The position numbers were made by a program, and so were the translations under genes. A stretch of 64,000 bases of DNA from Wuchereria bancrofti (taxonomy: Eukaryota > Nematoda > Chromadorea > Rhabditida > Onchocercidae): the NCBI GenBank assembly GCA_005281725.1, contig SSBO01000003.1:8434167-8498166 (forward strand), read 5' to 3'. The notes beneath the pieces were generated by a model. That model saw nothing but the letters and a program-made list of their open reading frames with translations, had not been told where the DNA came from and did not search any database. Every line of letters begins with the position of its first letter. Position 1 is the stretch's first letter. This document shows positions 27,001 to 42,000 of this stretch, in pieces.

Positions 27001-30000
27001 ATTATTTATGCTAGTTTAATTAAGTGATAAAACAAAGAATAGAATTGAAAAAGTTTTTTTCTTGCTTATTATTAATTCTTAATGAAATTTAAAATTTGAG
27101 ATAGAGAAACATTTTCTAAAAAAATGTGAAAGAAAAAAACAATCCTAATTATTCTCATTTGAATTCTTATAATTTATCAAAAAACATATTATTTATTCAT
27201 TAATCTGAATAATTATTTCCTAAATATTTGATACTGTTAGAATATTTGTTCATTCTTCAATTTACCTTCAATTAAGCAAAAATGGAAAAAAAAGTGAAAA
27301 AATATTATAAAAAATTATCTAAACTATAAAAAAATTTTTTTCCAAAAAAATTCAACTAAAAAAAGTGTAATTTAGTAAAAAACAAACACAGCAAATAGTG
27401 CATAAAAGAAAATTTTTGAAAATTTTCTATTATTATAACTATTTGCAAACTAATAATATTGGAATTAAATTTAAAATGATTTGAAAAATTTTTTAATTTT
27501 TAAATATTTCTATGCAAATTTTATCGGAGAAAAAAATGAGTGCAATTTCGGCAAATTAATCACACCAAATAGTGCGTGAAGAGAGTAATTAATAAAACTT
27601 ACGCAACCGAGATTCTGAAGGCAAAACATAGAATGAAATGATTAATTAGTGATAAGAATAATTGATAATTCAAATTTTAATTCATAATAAAAATTTGCCT
27701 AATTATTAATTCATATTATTATCCAACAAGTTTTAACACATCTCTTATTCAACATATTGATGTAATTTTTTATCAATTGTTATCATTTATATAATTGTTT
27801 TTATTACTATCAAATATTCTTATCTAATTCTTATTTCGATTAATTTATCAAAGATTATCAGGAAATTATTTCACTACCAAAAGTAATCATAAAAGTAATT
27901 TTTATTACTTCTAGTGTTATCAGAACAATTGATAAGCTATTCAAAACCTTCAAATATTTTGGAAAATAATAATTATGTTAAAATATTCATATATTTTCTT
28001 TTTTCACTTATCAAAATAATTTTTCATACTGAGGAAAAAATGATAAAAATTTCAGATACATTAAGATGTTTTAATCATAATTTTAATTCTTTTTTTAAAT
28101 TTCTTAAATACTTAAGATAATAATTCCATATGTAATTTCTTTTACCAAAATCTTCAAGCGTAAATTTCACTAAAATTAATTCTATATATAAAATTTTTTC
28201 CTTCTGTTTTTCTCTTTTATTTCTTTCTGTTAAATACTATGTTTTGAAAAAAAGAAGAAAATTAAGAAAAAGAATGGAATAAATATTTCATTGAATGTTT
28301 TTTTTTTTTTGAAAATAATTACAAACCAAAAATTTAATTATTTAATTTTGTTTTTTATTTTTTCTTATTTTTTTTTTGTTTCTTCTAATTATTAATAAAA
28401 AAAAAAATGCAAACTTACTTTTGTCCTATACCATGAAGATGATTGACATTGATCGGTGACACCAAAACAAAAACATTTGAAACAACCTTGTGGCGCTTTT
28501 TCATGTAAATGAAATGCGCCTTGACTACATGAATCACATTTTAAACCTACTACCAATGGCTAAAAAGAAAAACAAAAATAAGAAATGGAAAAATTCTTTT
28601 TTGAATTAAAATTTTTAAATATCTTTTTTTTCTTTATTTTTTATTCAACTTATAATATTGCATTAGTATAAATATTAATAGTTCTAATTTATTGTATGAT
28701 TGATTATACAATAATAAATTGATAGTTGCATTTTATTGAATAAAATAATAATTTAATTAATTTAAAATTTGAAATCAATTAAATAATGCAAAAGTAATGC
28801 TAACCTTACATTGACATCGACCTGTATGATCCGGAATTGGACTTACAGAACCGACAACATTGCATTGTGCTTGCATTTCAGGAGCCGGAATATTAACGAT
28901 ACGAACGATACAATCCGGTGTAGCTAACACTCTGCCTTTTACATTAATTGCTTCACATGTATATGCACCTTGATCAAGTGGTCTAAAAATTAATTCAATT
29001 CATTATCTTTTCATCATTTTTCTAATTTCATTCATTTAAAACAGAAATGTTCGAGTACAGAAATAATTTTAATCCGAAATCATTCAAATTTAATATTTTT
29101 TAGTAGCAATTTCGACAGAAGAAAATTAATAAAAAAAAAATTTTCCTGATCCAAAATTTAATCTTTATTCAATTTTTTAAATTAAATTTTTATAAACACT
29201 AAAAAAGAAAAATTCAAAAAGTAAAATTATAGCTATTTTATTCTTTTTTAACTCTTTTATTACTAACATTTGAATGGATTTACTTTCCTAAAAAGCTTCA
29301 TTTCTTTTTTCAGTTTTTCTCTTTTTTTGTCCTTTGTTGCTTTACAAAAAAATTAAAATTTAAATAAAATTTCAAGTGAAGAGAAAAAAAAAAAAAAAAA
29401 AAAAGGAAAACAAATTTGTAAAAATTTGCCCTAAAATAAATAATTCAATAATCTATCATTTCACTTTTTTTTTTTTTTTCTTCTTTACGCTTCGTTACTT
29501 TTTTTCTTTTTTTTTTTTTACAAATAATTTTTAGGAAATAATTTGTGCGATATTTATCAAAAGACAACTGTCTTTCTAGACAATTTACATTAATTTATCC
29601 CTCTTTTCTCATTTTCAAACATTTTCGTTTATCTTACAGAAAAAACTTTTTTTCTTTCTTTTTTTTCTTTAAGTATACTATTTCAAAATTTTATCTTTTT
29701 CGCCTAAAAGATATTTTAATAAAAATAGAAATGCAAATGACTCATATGTGAAGCATTTTAGCATTTTACAAATTACTGCAAAAAAGAAAATTTCATTTCT
29801 TTTAATAGCAATAGAAAGAAGAAGAAAACGAAGAGAAAGAAAGAAAAAAGATGAGGAAAAGACTTGAATAAATGTTAAAATCATTATTCGATGTTTTTAT
29901 TTCTATTTTTTGAAATACTCCAATGAATTTTAAAAATGGCTAAATTTAAATTTGTTATTCAAAATAAAAAAAAAAAGGAAAAAGAAAAACAAAAATAAAT

Positions 30001-33000
30001 TCATTATATTACTTCATTTGTAATAGTAGTAATATGCATATTAAGAGTACATTTCCTTTTTTGTTTTTTTTTTTTAATTTCAAAATTATTTTAAAAATAT
30101 TTTTTATACTAGCACTTGTTTCCTCTTTTATTTATTTAACTTTTTTTATTTCTGTTATTTATGAAATTTTATCAAGCACAAATTTATCTTAATTACTAAT
30201 AAAATATGATATCCCAATTGGTCATTCAATTGTTTCATTTTTAATTATTTAATTCCTATTATTTCTTTATCATTCTTTTAATGAATATAAATTATACATA
30301 TATGAATTGATAATTTCACTTCATATCATTCTATTTCAAATTAATTTGAAAACTGGAATAATTAGTTATTATTAATTGAAATAAATTTTTAAATGAATTA
30401 TTTTTCTTATCTTTTCAAATCAAATACTATTTTTTTCTAAAAAAAATTAAGAAATAAAAAACAAAAAAAAAGAAATGTATAGAAGTAAGTACATACTGAG
30501 CATTTTTCACTGTAAGTGTACCAAGACCGCCCTCAGAATGTTGTGTACACCTTGGTGGATCACAAACAGGACCCCAATTTAAACGCCAATTAATGTATGG
30601 TTCAGGTACAGCTACCGCTTTACATGTTAATTGAAAGGTACCACCAGCATGCACCTGCTTATTCGTTTCCGGTGGTTGTACAATTGTCGGTTGTACACAT
30701 CCAATCTTTAAATAAAATTTTATAAGTTTCATTTTTTTTTTTCTCTGTGACAATTGATTTATGCAAAGAATAAACATATGTAAAAAATTCAATTTTTAAT
30801 TTTATATTAAACGAAAAAGAAAAAAAAAAACTTTGTGTTCTTATTGTAAAATGGAAATGAAAGACTTTTTTTTTTAAATAAAACATATGAATGTTAATTA
30901 ATTTTAAAACAATAATAAAACAAATTATAATTTTGTTTTTATTTTTTTTCTTTCGATTATTTAACAATAAATAAAACAAATTTCAAGCATTTGATCATTT
31001 TAATTATGATTATGTAATATCTAAATTATTTGAAGATGTTTAAAAAAAAAGTAGAAAGAGACAAAGAACTTTTTTAAATAAAATGCATATCGTAGAATAA
31101 TTGCGTGATATTGAATGACGTAGATTAATCACGTCATAGTGAATATTGCAGAATCATCACGTCACAGAATAGTAACGTCGTACTGAATATCACAGAATCA
31201 TTATGTCACGGAATAATCACGTCATAATATCGCAGATTCATCACGTCACAGAATAATCGTATCATACTCAATATCGGAGAATCATCACGTCACAGAATAA
31301 TCACGTCGTATTAAATATCGCGGAATGATCATGTTACAAAACAATCACGTTATATTATTGATTATTGCAGAATAGTCACGTCTTATTGATTATCACAGAA
31401 TAATCACTCCGTAGAATAACTACGTTATATTTAGTACCAAAGAATAACGTCATAGAACAATTAATGTCACAGAATCATCACGTCATATTACGTATCATCG
31501 AGTAATCAAGTCATAGCATATTCATTTTCATGTTGAATATCGCCGTAGAATGATCACGTCAATATTGAATAACACAGAATTATCATACGTGATAATCATC
31601 GAGTAATTACGTCATATTAAATATCAAAAAAAAAAAAATAATCACATCCTACTAAATAATCATATTAATATTAAATATCATTGAAATAATAATGTGTTAT
31701 TTATAAAATATTTTCAAATATTATTTATTTTTGAAATTGCTCCAAAAAAAAAAAATAAATAAATAAATTAAAAATAAAAGAAATGAAAACCTCATCAGAT
31801 CCATCTTGACAATCATTGGTACCATCACAATGAAAGCTAAGTGGTACACATTGTCGCCCATCGCGACATTTAAATTCGCTTGTTGCGCAACCATCAGATG
31901 CTGCTCGATGACTACATGCTTGCTCATCTGAATTGTCACCACAGTCATCGTCACCATCACAGAGCCACATTTTTTGTACACAACGTCCATTAGTACACAT
32001 AAATTCATTTGGTTCACATGAACGTAACGATGGACAATTCTATAATTTGAAACATTTTTATAATAAAATTAATTTTATTATTTTAATTGAACATAAATTT
32101 TATCAATTTTTTTTTTTAGACAAATCTATGATTTAAACATTTTATAACAAAATTATTTTAATTAAGCATAAATTCATCAATTATTCCTTTTTTTTTTTGG
32201 ACAATTCTAAAATTTAAGTATTTTATAGCACATTAATTTAAATATTTTAATTGAACATAAATTTAGCAATTATTTTTTTCGGATCATTCTATAATTTGAA
32301 ACATTTTATAACAAAATTAATTTACTTTAATCAAACACAAATTCATTAATTTTTTTACACAAATCTATAATTTAAAAATTTGATAGAAAAATTATTTTAA
32401 TTAAGCATAAATTCATCACTTTTTTTTGAACAGTTCTAAAATTTAAACATTTTATAACAAATTAATTTAATTATTTTAGTTAAGCTTAAATTGATCAATT
32501 ATTTCAATTAAAAAGAAAAAAGTATTACGGTTTTTTAGTTTTGCTACTAATATTATACGAATTTTTTGTTGTAATATCAATAAAAAAAAAGACTAATAAA
32601 ATTTATTTAATAATACGATAAATTACATAAGATTTATTTAATAATAAAATAAATTTTAATAGTATTTTTTAAAATATAAATTAAAATACATTTTGATTTG
32701 TTAGTATTTAATACATACATATTTGTTTGTTTATTTTTTTCATTTCCTTTGCTTTTTTTTTCAAAAAATTTTTTAAATTTATTTCAAGAAAAAGAAAAAA
32801 TATATATACAAAAATGAAATGAAACATCTACCTGTTCATCACTACGATCTCGACAATCCGGTTCACCGTCACAAACATAATCAGTTTTAACACATTCATT
32901 ATTACCGCAAGCTCTTTCATCAATCCGGCATAAACCGGTTTGTGGTAGGATATTTTGGAACTCTTGTGGTCCATCTGTATTGAGAAATGAAGGAATGAAG

Positions 33001-36000
33001 AAAAAAAAAAGAAGGAAATAATTAAATTACATTGAAAATTTTTAATTTACCTAGAAGATGACAAAGAAGAAAAAAAGAAATGAAACTTTACCTGCAAATA
33101 TACTTGTCAATTTGAAATATTCCTTTGAAATATTTCTATTTCACTTTTTTTTTTGCTTTGCTTATTTAATTCATTAATTGAATTCATTTGAAAATATCTA
33201 GCAAAATTCATTTCATTACATTTCTGTTTTTTTTTCATATTTGTTGTTGAAATATCATGAAACAACCGGAAATTAGCATGCTAAAATTGTGAAGTAATTT
33301 AATTTTTAAAAAATATTCATAGATTATTTTTGTCCTAAATTGGGAAACAATTGGAAGATTATAGTAAAATATTGATTACATTTAATTTAATTCAAAATAT
33401 TATGTTATGGATTTATTAAGCTAAATCTATTATTGAAGAATGTAAAATAGAAATTTCAACTTTTTCTTTTCGTTATTTTAATTTTTGTATTATATGGGAA
33501 AAGTTTTTCTTTTTTCTCTTCCATATGTAATTGATAACAATCATTTTTTGCTATTTAATGAAATTCACTAATAATACATTTATAAATTTAATTAAATTAT
33601 TCACTTCTTTGAATGGAACTAACAAATTTGATTTAGTTTAGCTGAAAAATACTTCTAATTTTTTGTTTTTGCTATAAGTCAAAAAAATCATTTCTCTTTG
33701 ATAAAAATGACAAAAATAATTTGATATAAAATTTGATTCAATTTTATCAATAATGATAATAGATTATCTTTTCTCTTTTATCTTAACAGAAACAATAACA
33801 ATAACAAAAACAGTAACAGTAACAAGTAACTTTAGAAATACCAAAGCAAGCAATAAACGTTTTAATTTAAATTTAATTCAAATTATCGAAAGAAAAATGG
33901 TAGTGAAATTTGAGCAAAGCTTTCCAAAAAATATTTCGCAATAAGTTTGAAAAACGAAAAATGTAAAACATTGAAATTAAGTAATAGTATCAGCGGTTGA
34001 AACATAATTTCAAAATTCTAGAAATACCAAAATTTTTGTTTTGATAAAAATCTCTGGAAAAAGAAATAATTTTTCCGATCGATATATTTTTTTGAATTAT
34101 TTTTACAAGTTAAATATTCATAATTCTAATTAATAATTATTTTAAAATAAGAAAAAAAATTCTAAAATAAATTTTTTGAAATGTTTTTATGTCATATAAA
34201 AGATATTATTAACCTAACTCTCTTTGTACACTTTTTTCTTTTTATTTTCAAAATATTTTAAATTAGCAGCATTACTTCTGCTAAAGTATGATTTCTATTT
34301 ATTATTAAAAATATTTTATTTACTTGAAATAGTAATTTACATTTCCCTCTTTATCATACATTTTATTTTTTACCCACTTCTCCTTTTCCCAGCTTTTACC
34401 CAAAAAATAAAAAGAGAAGAAAACAGGTTCATTTCCGGTAAATAACTTTTTTACTTGTTTTTTTAAAAATTTACACACAACAAATAATACTAAAACAAAT
34501 AATACTAAAAAAAAAACACATGTTAAAAACAAATAATACTAAAAATTAAAAAATAAAAAAAAAAGCAAAACAAGTTTAATTCAATTTTTTTATACTTTAC
34601 TATATATTTCTATGTTATTTCACTGAATGTATAATATTTAAAGAAAAAATTTTATAATAAACAAAAAAAAAGCAAAAAAATAAAATGAAATAATTTAATT
34701 AATAATAATTAAATGCACCTGCAATTTTGCCATTTTCATTTTTTTTGCTTTTTGTCTTTTTAACCTTTTACCTTCCACCTTTCACCTTTCACCATGCATT
34801 CTACTTAAGCAATATGAGCATGAAATATTTCAATTTATCAAAAATATATTTTTATATATTTTTAAAAAAAAATATATTTTTATTAAAAATATATTTTTAT
34901 TTGTTTCTTTACTTCCTTTTGGTCATTTTATTTATCAAAAATTAATTATAAAAGAAAAATAAAACGTCATTTTAATTTCACGCATTAAGCGTACGTGTCA
35001 TAGCTGTTCATTCCATTTGTGCAATAACATCAAATTTAGAACAATATATCAAATATTTGAACAAATTTATTATATTATTGAATATACTGGAATTGAATTA
35101 ATTATATTAAATTAAATCATATGTAATTTGAAATGTTTATTATTCATAACTTATTTGTTTATGTATATTATTGCAACACCAATGGCAATATTAATTTTGA
35201 TAAATTTAAAAAGCGCAAGAGAAATGAATTAATTCACAGTCAACTTAATTTTAAAAATAAATCTGAGAAACTAAATAGAAAAAAAAAGAAACTAAAATAA
35301 AATCTGGTAGAAATAATCTTTAAAAAGATAAAATTTAACTTTTAATTTTTTACTCATTTAACGTACGTTTGTCTATAACAATTAGCAATCACGGAATATT
35401 TTAAGTAGTAATTTAAGAAAGAATTTTTTTTCAATGATAGACAAAAACAATCACTTCTTTACGGAACTGTAGAAATGATTGATGTGTTAGATGATGTAAT
35501 AATATTATTTCGCTATTTTTTTCTTTCGTTCCGGAACGGTAATTAAAATTCCAATGAATGGAAATTTATCAAATTTACCAAAAAAGATACAAACAGTTTA
35601 ATTATTTAAAATAATAAATAATATTTTACATTCATCAAAAATTAGTATGTTTATCAAAAATTCAAATGAAACTTTCTTTAAAAGACTATAAAAGCAATTG
35701 TTGATTAAATCAGTTATATTGTTTTGATTAGAAATTATAATTAATGATTTGATTATTTATTTTGTAAGTAATTGATTTGGTCAAAGTCCATTAATTATAG
35801 CTGCTAAATAGTCATTAATTATAATTATTAATTAAATTTTCTTTTATTTGTTATCTATTTTAAGTATACATTTCCTAATATATACGCAAATAATGTACGA
35901 TTAGTTATATCTTAAATTATTTAAACTAGTATTTTAAAATTTAAAAAATTAAAAAGAAAATTTTTTGTTGAAGATATATGAAAGTTAAATATTCCTTAAC

Positions 36001-39000
36001 TTTTAAAGTGATTTGATTATAAAGCAAATATTATCACAAGTGATAAATATTTAACAAGGTTATCATCAAATATCAATTTATCATAGTTAAAAAAAGGAAA
36101 AAAAATGATAGAAATTATTCCTGTCATTTCGAAAAAAAAAACTAAACTTCTTTGTAAATAAAATGAATTAATATATAATAATCATTTATTAATTTATTAT
36201 ATTTATTTATTTTTAAAATATAACATATAAAAAAATAAAATAATCATTTTTTAGAGTTATAATTTAATTTCCATTTTATCAATGTAATTATGATTATATA
36301 ATTCAGCAATGTTATTTTTAATTTTCCTAAACTTAAAAGTGTATAAAAATCCAACTAAAAGTTCTAAAAATTAAAATACAACTGATTAAACGTGATAAAT
36401 TCATTAATATTTACACAATGTATGAGTTACGATTTAAAAACAAAAAAACAAAAAATAAATTGCTATTGAAATATTTTAACATTTTTATCAGTTCTTTTTC
36501 TTTTTAAATATTTTAATTAATTTTATACTTATTCTTTTTTTTTTCATTGAAACTTACAAGGTTGTACATTCAATTGAGCTGATGCATCATAAGTTCGTCC
36601 GCCAAAATTTGCTGAGCAAATGTATCGTCCACTATCAGACGATGTAGCTGATGAAAATTTTAAACGTCCGTCTATTTCATACGCTGAATTAGGCATTGGT
36701 GCATTGTAACGTGTCCATCGTACTTCCGAATGCGTGACACCGTCAGAAGTACGTGCACGACAATTAAACGTTGCATCATTTCCTTCATAAATATTTTCTT
36801 CCGTTGGATAAATAGTAATTTGTATTGCTAAAAAAAAATATCCATACTAACGACTATTTTAGAAAATTAATCACTAATATTTTAATTTTTAAATAATTTC
36901 AAGTTAATTCCAAAAAAAAAATTTGAATATAAGTTAATTTGAAAAAAGTGAAAAAAAAAAAACTGGAGAGAAAAATATCCATACTAACGACTATTTTAGA
37001 AAATTAATCACTAATATTTTAATTTTTAAATAATTTCAAGTTAATTCCAAAAAAAAAAAAATTGAATATAAGTTAATTTGAAAAAAGTAAAAAAAAAAAA
37101 CTGGAGAGAAAAATATCCATACTAACGACTATTTTAGAAAATTAATCACTAATATTTTAATTTTTAATTAATTTCAAGTTAATTTAAAAGAAAAAATAAT
37201 TTAATATAACCTAATCTAAAAAATATGTATATAAGTTAATTTGAAAAAAAAAGAAAGAAATCTCATATTTTAATTTTTAGCTATAAGTTGATTAAAAAAA
37301 GAAGTAACACTTTAATTTTTCGCTATAATTTAAAAATAAACTTCCACATTTTAATTTTTAGATATAAGTTAAGCTCATATTTTCATTTCGTCATAAATTA
37401 GTTTAAAAGAAAAAAAGAAGTTCATATTTTAATTTTAACTGTAAGTTAATTTTTTTCAAAAAAGACTTATATTTTAATTTTTAGCTATAAATTAATTAAA
37501 AAACTCAAAACTTTTTGAATTGCATAGTAATCATTTAAAAAAAAGATAGTTTTTTCGGCTATAAACAATTAAAAAAACTTTTGTAATTTCTGTTCGATAA
37601 TTAGAAAAGGAAAAATGCAATTTGAACAAAAAAAAAAAAAGAAAATGAAGTTAAGAATAAATTCATTTAAAAAAAAAATCCGAAAAAAAAAGGAGAAATC
37701 ATAAATTTGAACAATTTCTAGCATTATAATGTAAAATTGAAATTAATTTATGTAAATGGAAATTTTTTTGAAATTTAAATTTCCGTTTTTCTTTTATTAA
37801 AAAATATTTTAATTAAAGCATATTCATTTACGAATTATGAAACTAACAAGGTGAATAGTAGTCATCGACATTTTGATCTGAAATATGATACATATACATA
37901 TGATCAAATTTAATTAAATTTTCTACAAATATAATTTATTTCAAAATTTAATCCTTCCTAAATGCATTAAATAATAAATAAATTTAAACTATATCTATTA
38001 TTCAATCATATTTATATGCTTTATAAAGTGTAAAATTATTACACTAAATTGGCAAGAATTTAAAATTTTTGATAATACTTTTATTTTTTATCAAAAATTT
38101 TCAACTGTTTTAACAATTTTTAAAAAAAGATTTTTTTTTTCTTTTTACGTTTTAAAATTACAATAGATAAAAGTGTAACAAAATCGTATAAATATTACTA
38201 AAAAGAAAAAAATATTTATAAAATTATTAAAAATATTAAAATACAATTTATAAAAATATTAAAAATTACTATTTATAAAAATTATAAAATTATATATTTT
38301 TTACTTTTTTCAATTCAATTCCATGCATAATGAATTAATGTAAATTTATTACTTTGGAAAATTATAATATTTAAATTTTCTAAAATATTTAATTATTATT
38401 GTCTTCTCAAATAACATCCGTTAATTATAACTCAAATAATTTTTATTAATTACAACTCAAGAATTTATATCAATTATAATTCAACAACTTACATACATGA
38501 ACTTAATAACTTATATAGATTATAACTTACTTACATTATTTATAACTTAATAACTTACATTTATTATAACTCCATTTATTCCATGCTTTAACAGTAGCAA
38601 TAGAATTTAATAATAATAATAGTACTAGTACCAATGGCGATGTCAATATCCTTAACCGGCATAACTCCCTCATACCTGTATTACCTTTCCATTATTAAAA
38701 CTTATTAATTTCAACAGGTTCTTCGTTTCATTTTTTTTTTTTTTTGTCTTCATTTTGACATTTATTTTTAGTTAACTAATCAAAAAAACAAAAAAGCGAA
38801 AGGTACTGGCAAAACAAAAAAAGGTCTTAGGATCAAAAATTTAACTAGAACAAAAAAAAGGCAGAATTTTTTTAAAAAATTGAATTTTTTATTTCAGGTT
38901 TTTTTTTCCTTTTATTAAAATTAAATAATATTATCATCAATCCATTTCATTAAAAAATATTTTCAAAATTTGCGCAAATAATACAATTCCATGCATTCTT

Positions 39001-42000
39001 CCAAATTTACAAATGCCAATGCTGAAATTGTATAAATTCTTTCCAAACAAAAAAAAAAAAATTCACAAATGATTATTATTAGATATCGTTTCTTTTGTTA
39101 AGTTCACGTACGTTTCACGTATTTTTTACATATGAAATTTTTATGAAATAAAATGTTAGAACATATAATAGTTTAAAAAAAGTATTAATGATTAGATAAA
39201 CGTTTAGACTAAATAACATAAATAGAATTATACTTGAAAAAATAATTTCCATACAGTAAATAATAAAAAAAGTCAAATAAATTATTTATAAAATTTGAAA
39301 AAATTTCATTGTAAACAAAAAAAAAATGCTTCTTTTTCAATCATTGTTATTAATTAATAATTAATTTAATTATCAATCCTTAAATTATCCAATGATTAAC
39401 AAATATATTTGTCATGAATTTACTATATGTTTGCTTAATTTAATTCAATCATAGTACTTGTAAAATTAAACAATCTAATAAGCAATTAAAATTATAATCA
39501 CAAATTTACAAAAAAAAAAAAAGGAATGAAGGAAAGAAATTTTAATTTTACAAGGAAGAAAAAAAAGACATTTTGATGATAGCATATCATAAATTTGATT
39601 TAAATAATAACGTAGTACATAATTGTAAAAAATAATCACTTCCATATCTTTAAAAATAAATTCAGATAATTAGTAAATAAGTAATATTTATTTTTTAAAA
39701 ATCTAATTTTTCGTTTCATTTCATTTTCATTTCAATCAGAAAAAAAAAACTGATGTTTGAATAAATCAAATTAACATTCATCTCAAATTTTTTTCTTCTC
39801 ATTTTTCATGTTATTTTAAATCCAACATTTTTCGATGCAAAAAAATGAAATTTAAGTGTAAGACTGTTCACAGCAAAAAACAGAAACTAATTTAAAGTGT
39901 TCACTTACTTATTTGTTTATTTTTTTGAAATGAAATTTTAAACTTATCACAACCATAACATATATATACGTGGAAATTAACTGTCTAAAGTAATTTTAAA
40001 TTATAAATTTTAATAAAACCATTTTCAGAATGATATATGCGTGATAAAAAATTCAAAATGATAAAAAACCTAATTAGCAGAAATTAAAAAAAAAAAACAA
40101 TAACGAATGACTTTTGCATTTGTTATAAAACTTTTTCTGTTTTTTTTCGTTCTTCTTTCTTTTTTTTTTAATTGCAATATTATAAAAATATTTTAAGAAT
40201 TAAAGATTACAAATTATATATTAGAAAAAAAAAAGAACGGAAAAGTAAATTGTAAATTTAAACCATTCTTGCTCTTTTCCTTCTTCTTTTCATCTCATAT
40301 CATATCAGTAATTCTGTAATAGTACTACAGTATGCAAGCAAATGTTTAATAAAAAAGTAAATATTGATAAACTGATAAAGAAAAAAGAGTATGACTAATA
40401 AATGAAACTCTTTTAAGGATTACAGTAATTTTGCATAATAAATTTAACAGCAATGAAAAAGTTGAAATCTTTCAAATACGGCAACAATATAAATATATTC
40501 AAACTAATTATTGGAATTAAAAAAAAAAGTTTCAGTTGTTAAAATTTAAAAAAATATTTAAAAATAGCAAACCATTTCTGAATTATTATTATTATTAAGC
40601 ACATATATGTATAAAAATAACTATTTGAAATTATCATTTTTCTTATTACTTTAAAAATATGATAAATTGTATTGAAAAATCAAATGCCATCTGTTCTTTC
40701 TATTATAATACTAACATTTCAGAAAAAAAAAAATATTTTGCTAATCAAATTTAAATTCTGAGTTTTTACTTTGCTCCATGAATAATTGTTGTTGGAGAGT
40801 AATTGAAGGAATAATTTCATAGTTTTTTAATTTTTTTTCTTGAAGATCTTGTTGCCAAAAAAAAAAAGAAGAAAATATTGAAACAAAATAATTGATTTTA
40901 CCACAGCGTAATGTTTTCACTCATTTTTACCGTGTAAAAAATTTTCAAAATTGAAATGATCAAAATTTCATTTTTATTTCAAAATGCTATCATTTCATTT
41001 TTAACTTTCGTTTATTTTTTTAGTTTCGATAAATAAAATAATTTAAATAATCAAAAATTTGTTTCCAAAAAAAGAGAAAAGAAAAACCATTTCTTGTTTT
41101 TTAATTGATAAAAATATTACTTCATAACAAAAATATAAAAATACTAGGAATTTGATAAAATCTTCTCTGATAAATGTTAATAAATTAACACCTTCTTATA
41201 AAATTAACGCATAGAAAAAAAAAAACAAAAAACAAAAAAAAAGTCAAAGGACAAGAAAAAAGATTAAAAAACAAGAAAAAAAAAGGTTAAAGGAAAAATG
41301 AAGAAAAAGAAGAAATAAATAATAAAACGATGAAAAATAAAAATGAAATGAAAAAAAAAAAGACATTTTTGTACTTAGCAATTTGCTTGATAAGAAAAAA
41401 AAAACAAGAAAAAGAAAAGGAATAGACAATTTTCATTATTTTCATCCTTTTATCACTTTTATCAAATTTATCACAGTAGTAATAAGAAGAGAAGAAATTC
41501 AATTTAAAGATTTGAAAATATACGTATATGTGTTTTTATTCTTTAATGATAATGATAAGATGATAATGGGTACAGTACAATATGCAAACATTTTTGTGTA
41601 AAGCAATTTTTAAAGTTTCTTTCTTACGTTTCTTTTTTTTTTTTTGTTCAAAATTAACAATTCTACTGATAAAAAAACAAATTGATAAATTATTTCGTTT
41701 TTTTTTTTTTTTTTCATTCCTCCGTTATTTGATAAGCATAGTAAAATAAATTAGTCAAATATTATTATTTGAATAAGCAAATATTTTTTTTCACTTTCAA
41801 AAGTAATATTTATATATGAAATTAATTAATTAAATTCTTTTTTTCAATTCGTTTTATTTGTTAATGAAGAGAAAATATTACTTGAATAATAAAAATCAAA
41901 TAATATTATTAGAATAATGCACTCTTACTCTCTGTATAAAAATATTTGCAAATAAATTAAATCAATTGAATAAAAAAATTTTTTCCTATTTGTATAAATT

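Noticed and set aside
31085..31690. Regularly spaced TCACGTCA repeats, considered as a CRISPR-like array
   Set aside because: Repeats are diverged, have no unique spacers of constant length, and lie in an intron of a eukaryotic gene.
33753..34532. Several 60-75-codon frames on both strands
   Set aside because: Phe/Leu/Lys-rich products of A/T homopolymers, overlapping on opposite strands, with no splice or domain support.
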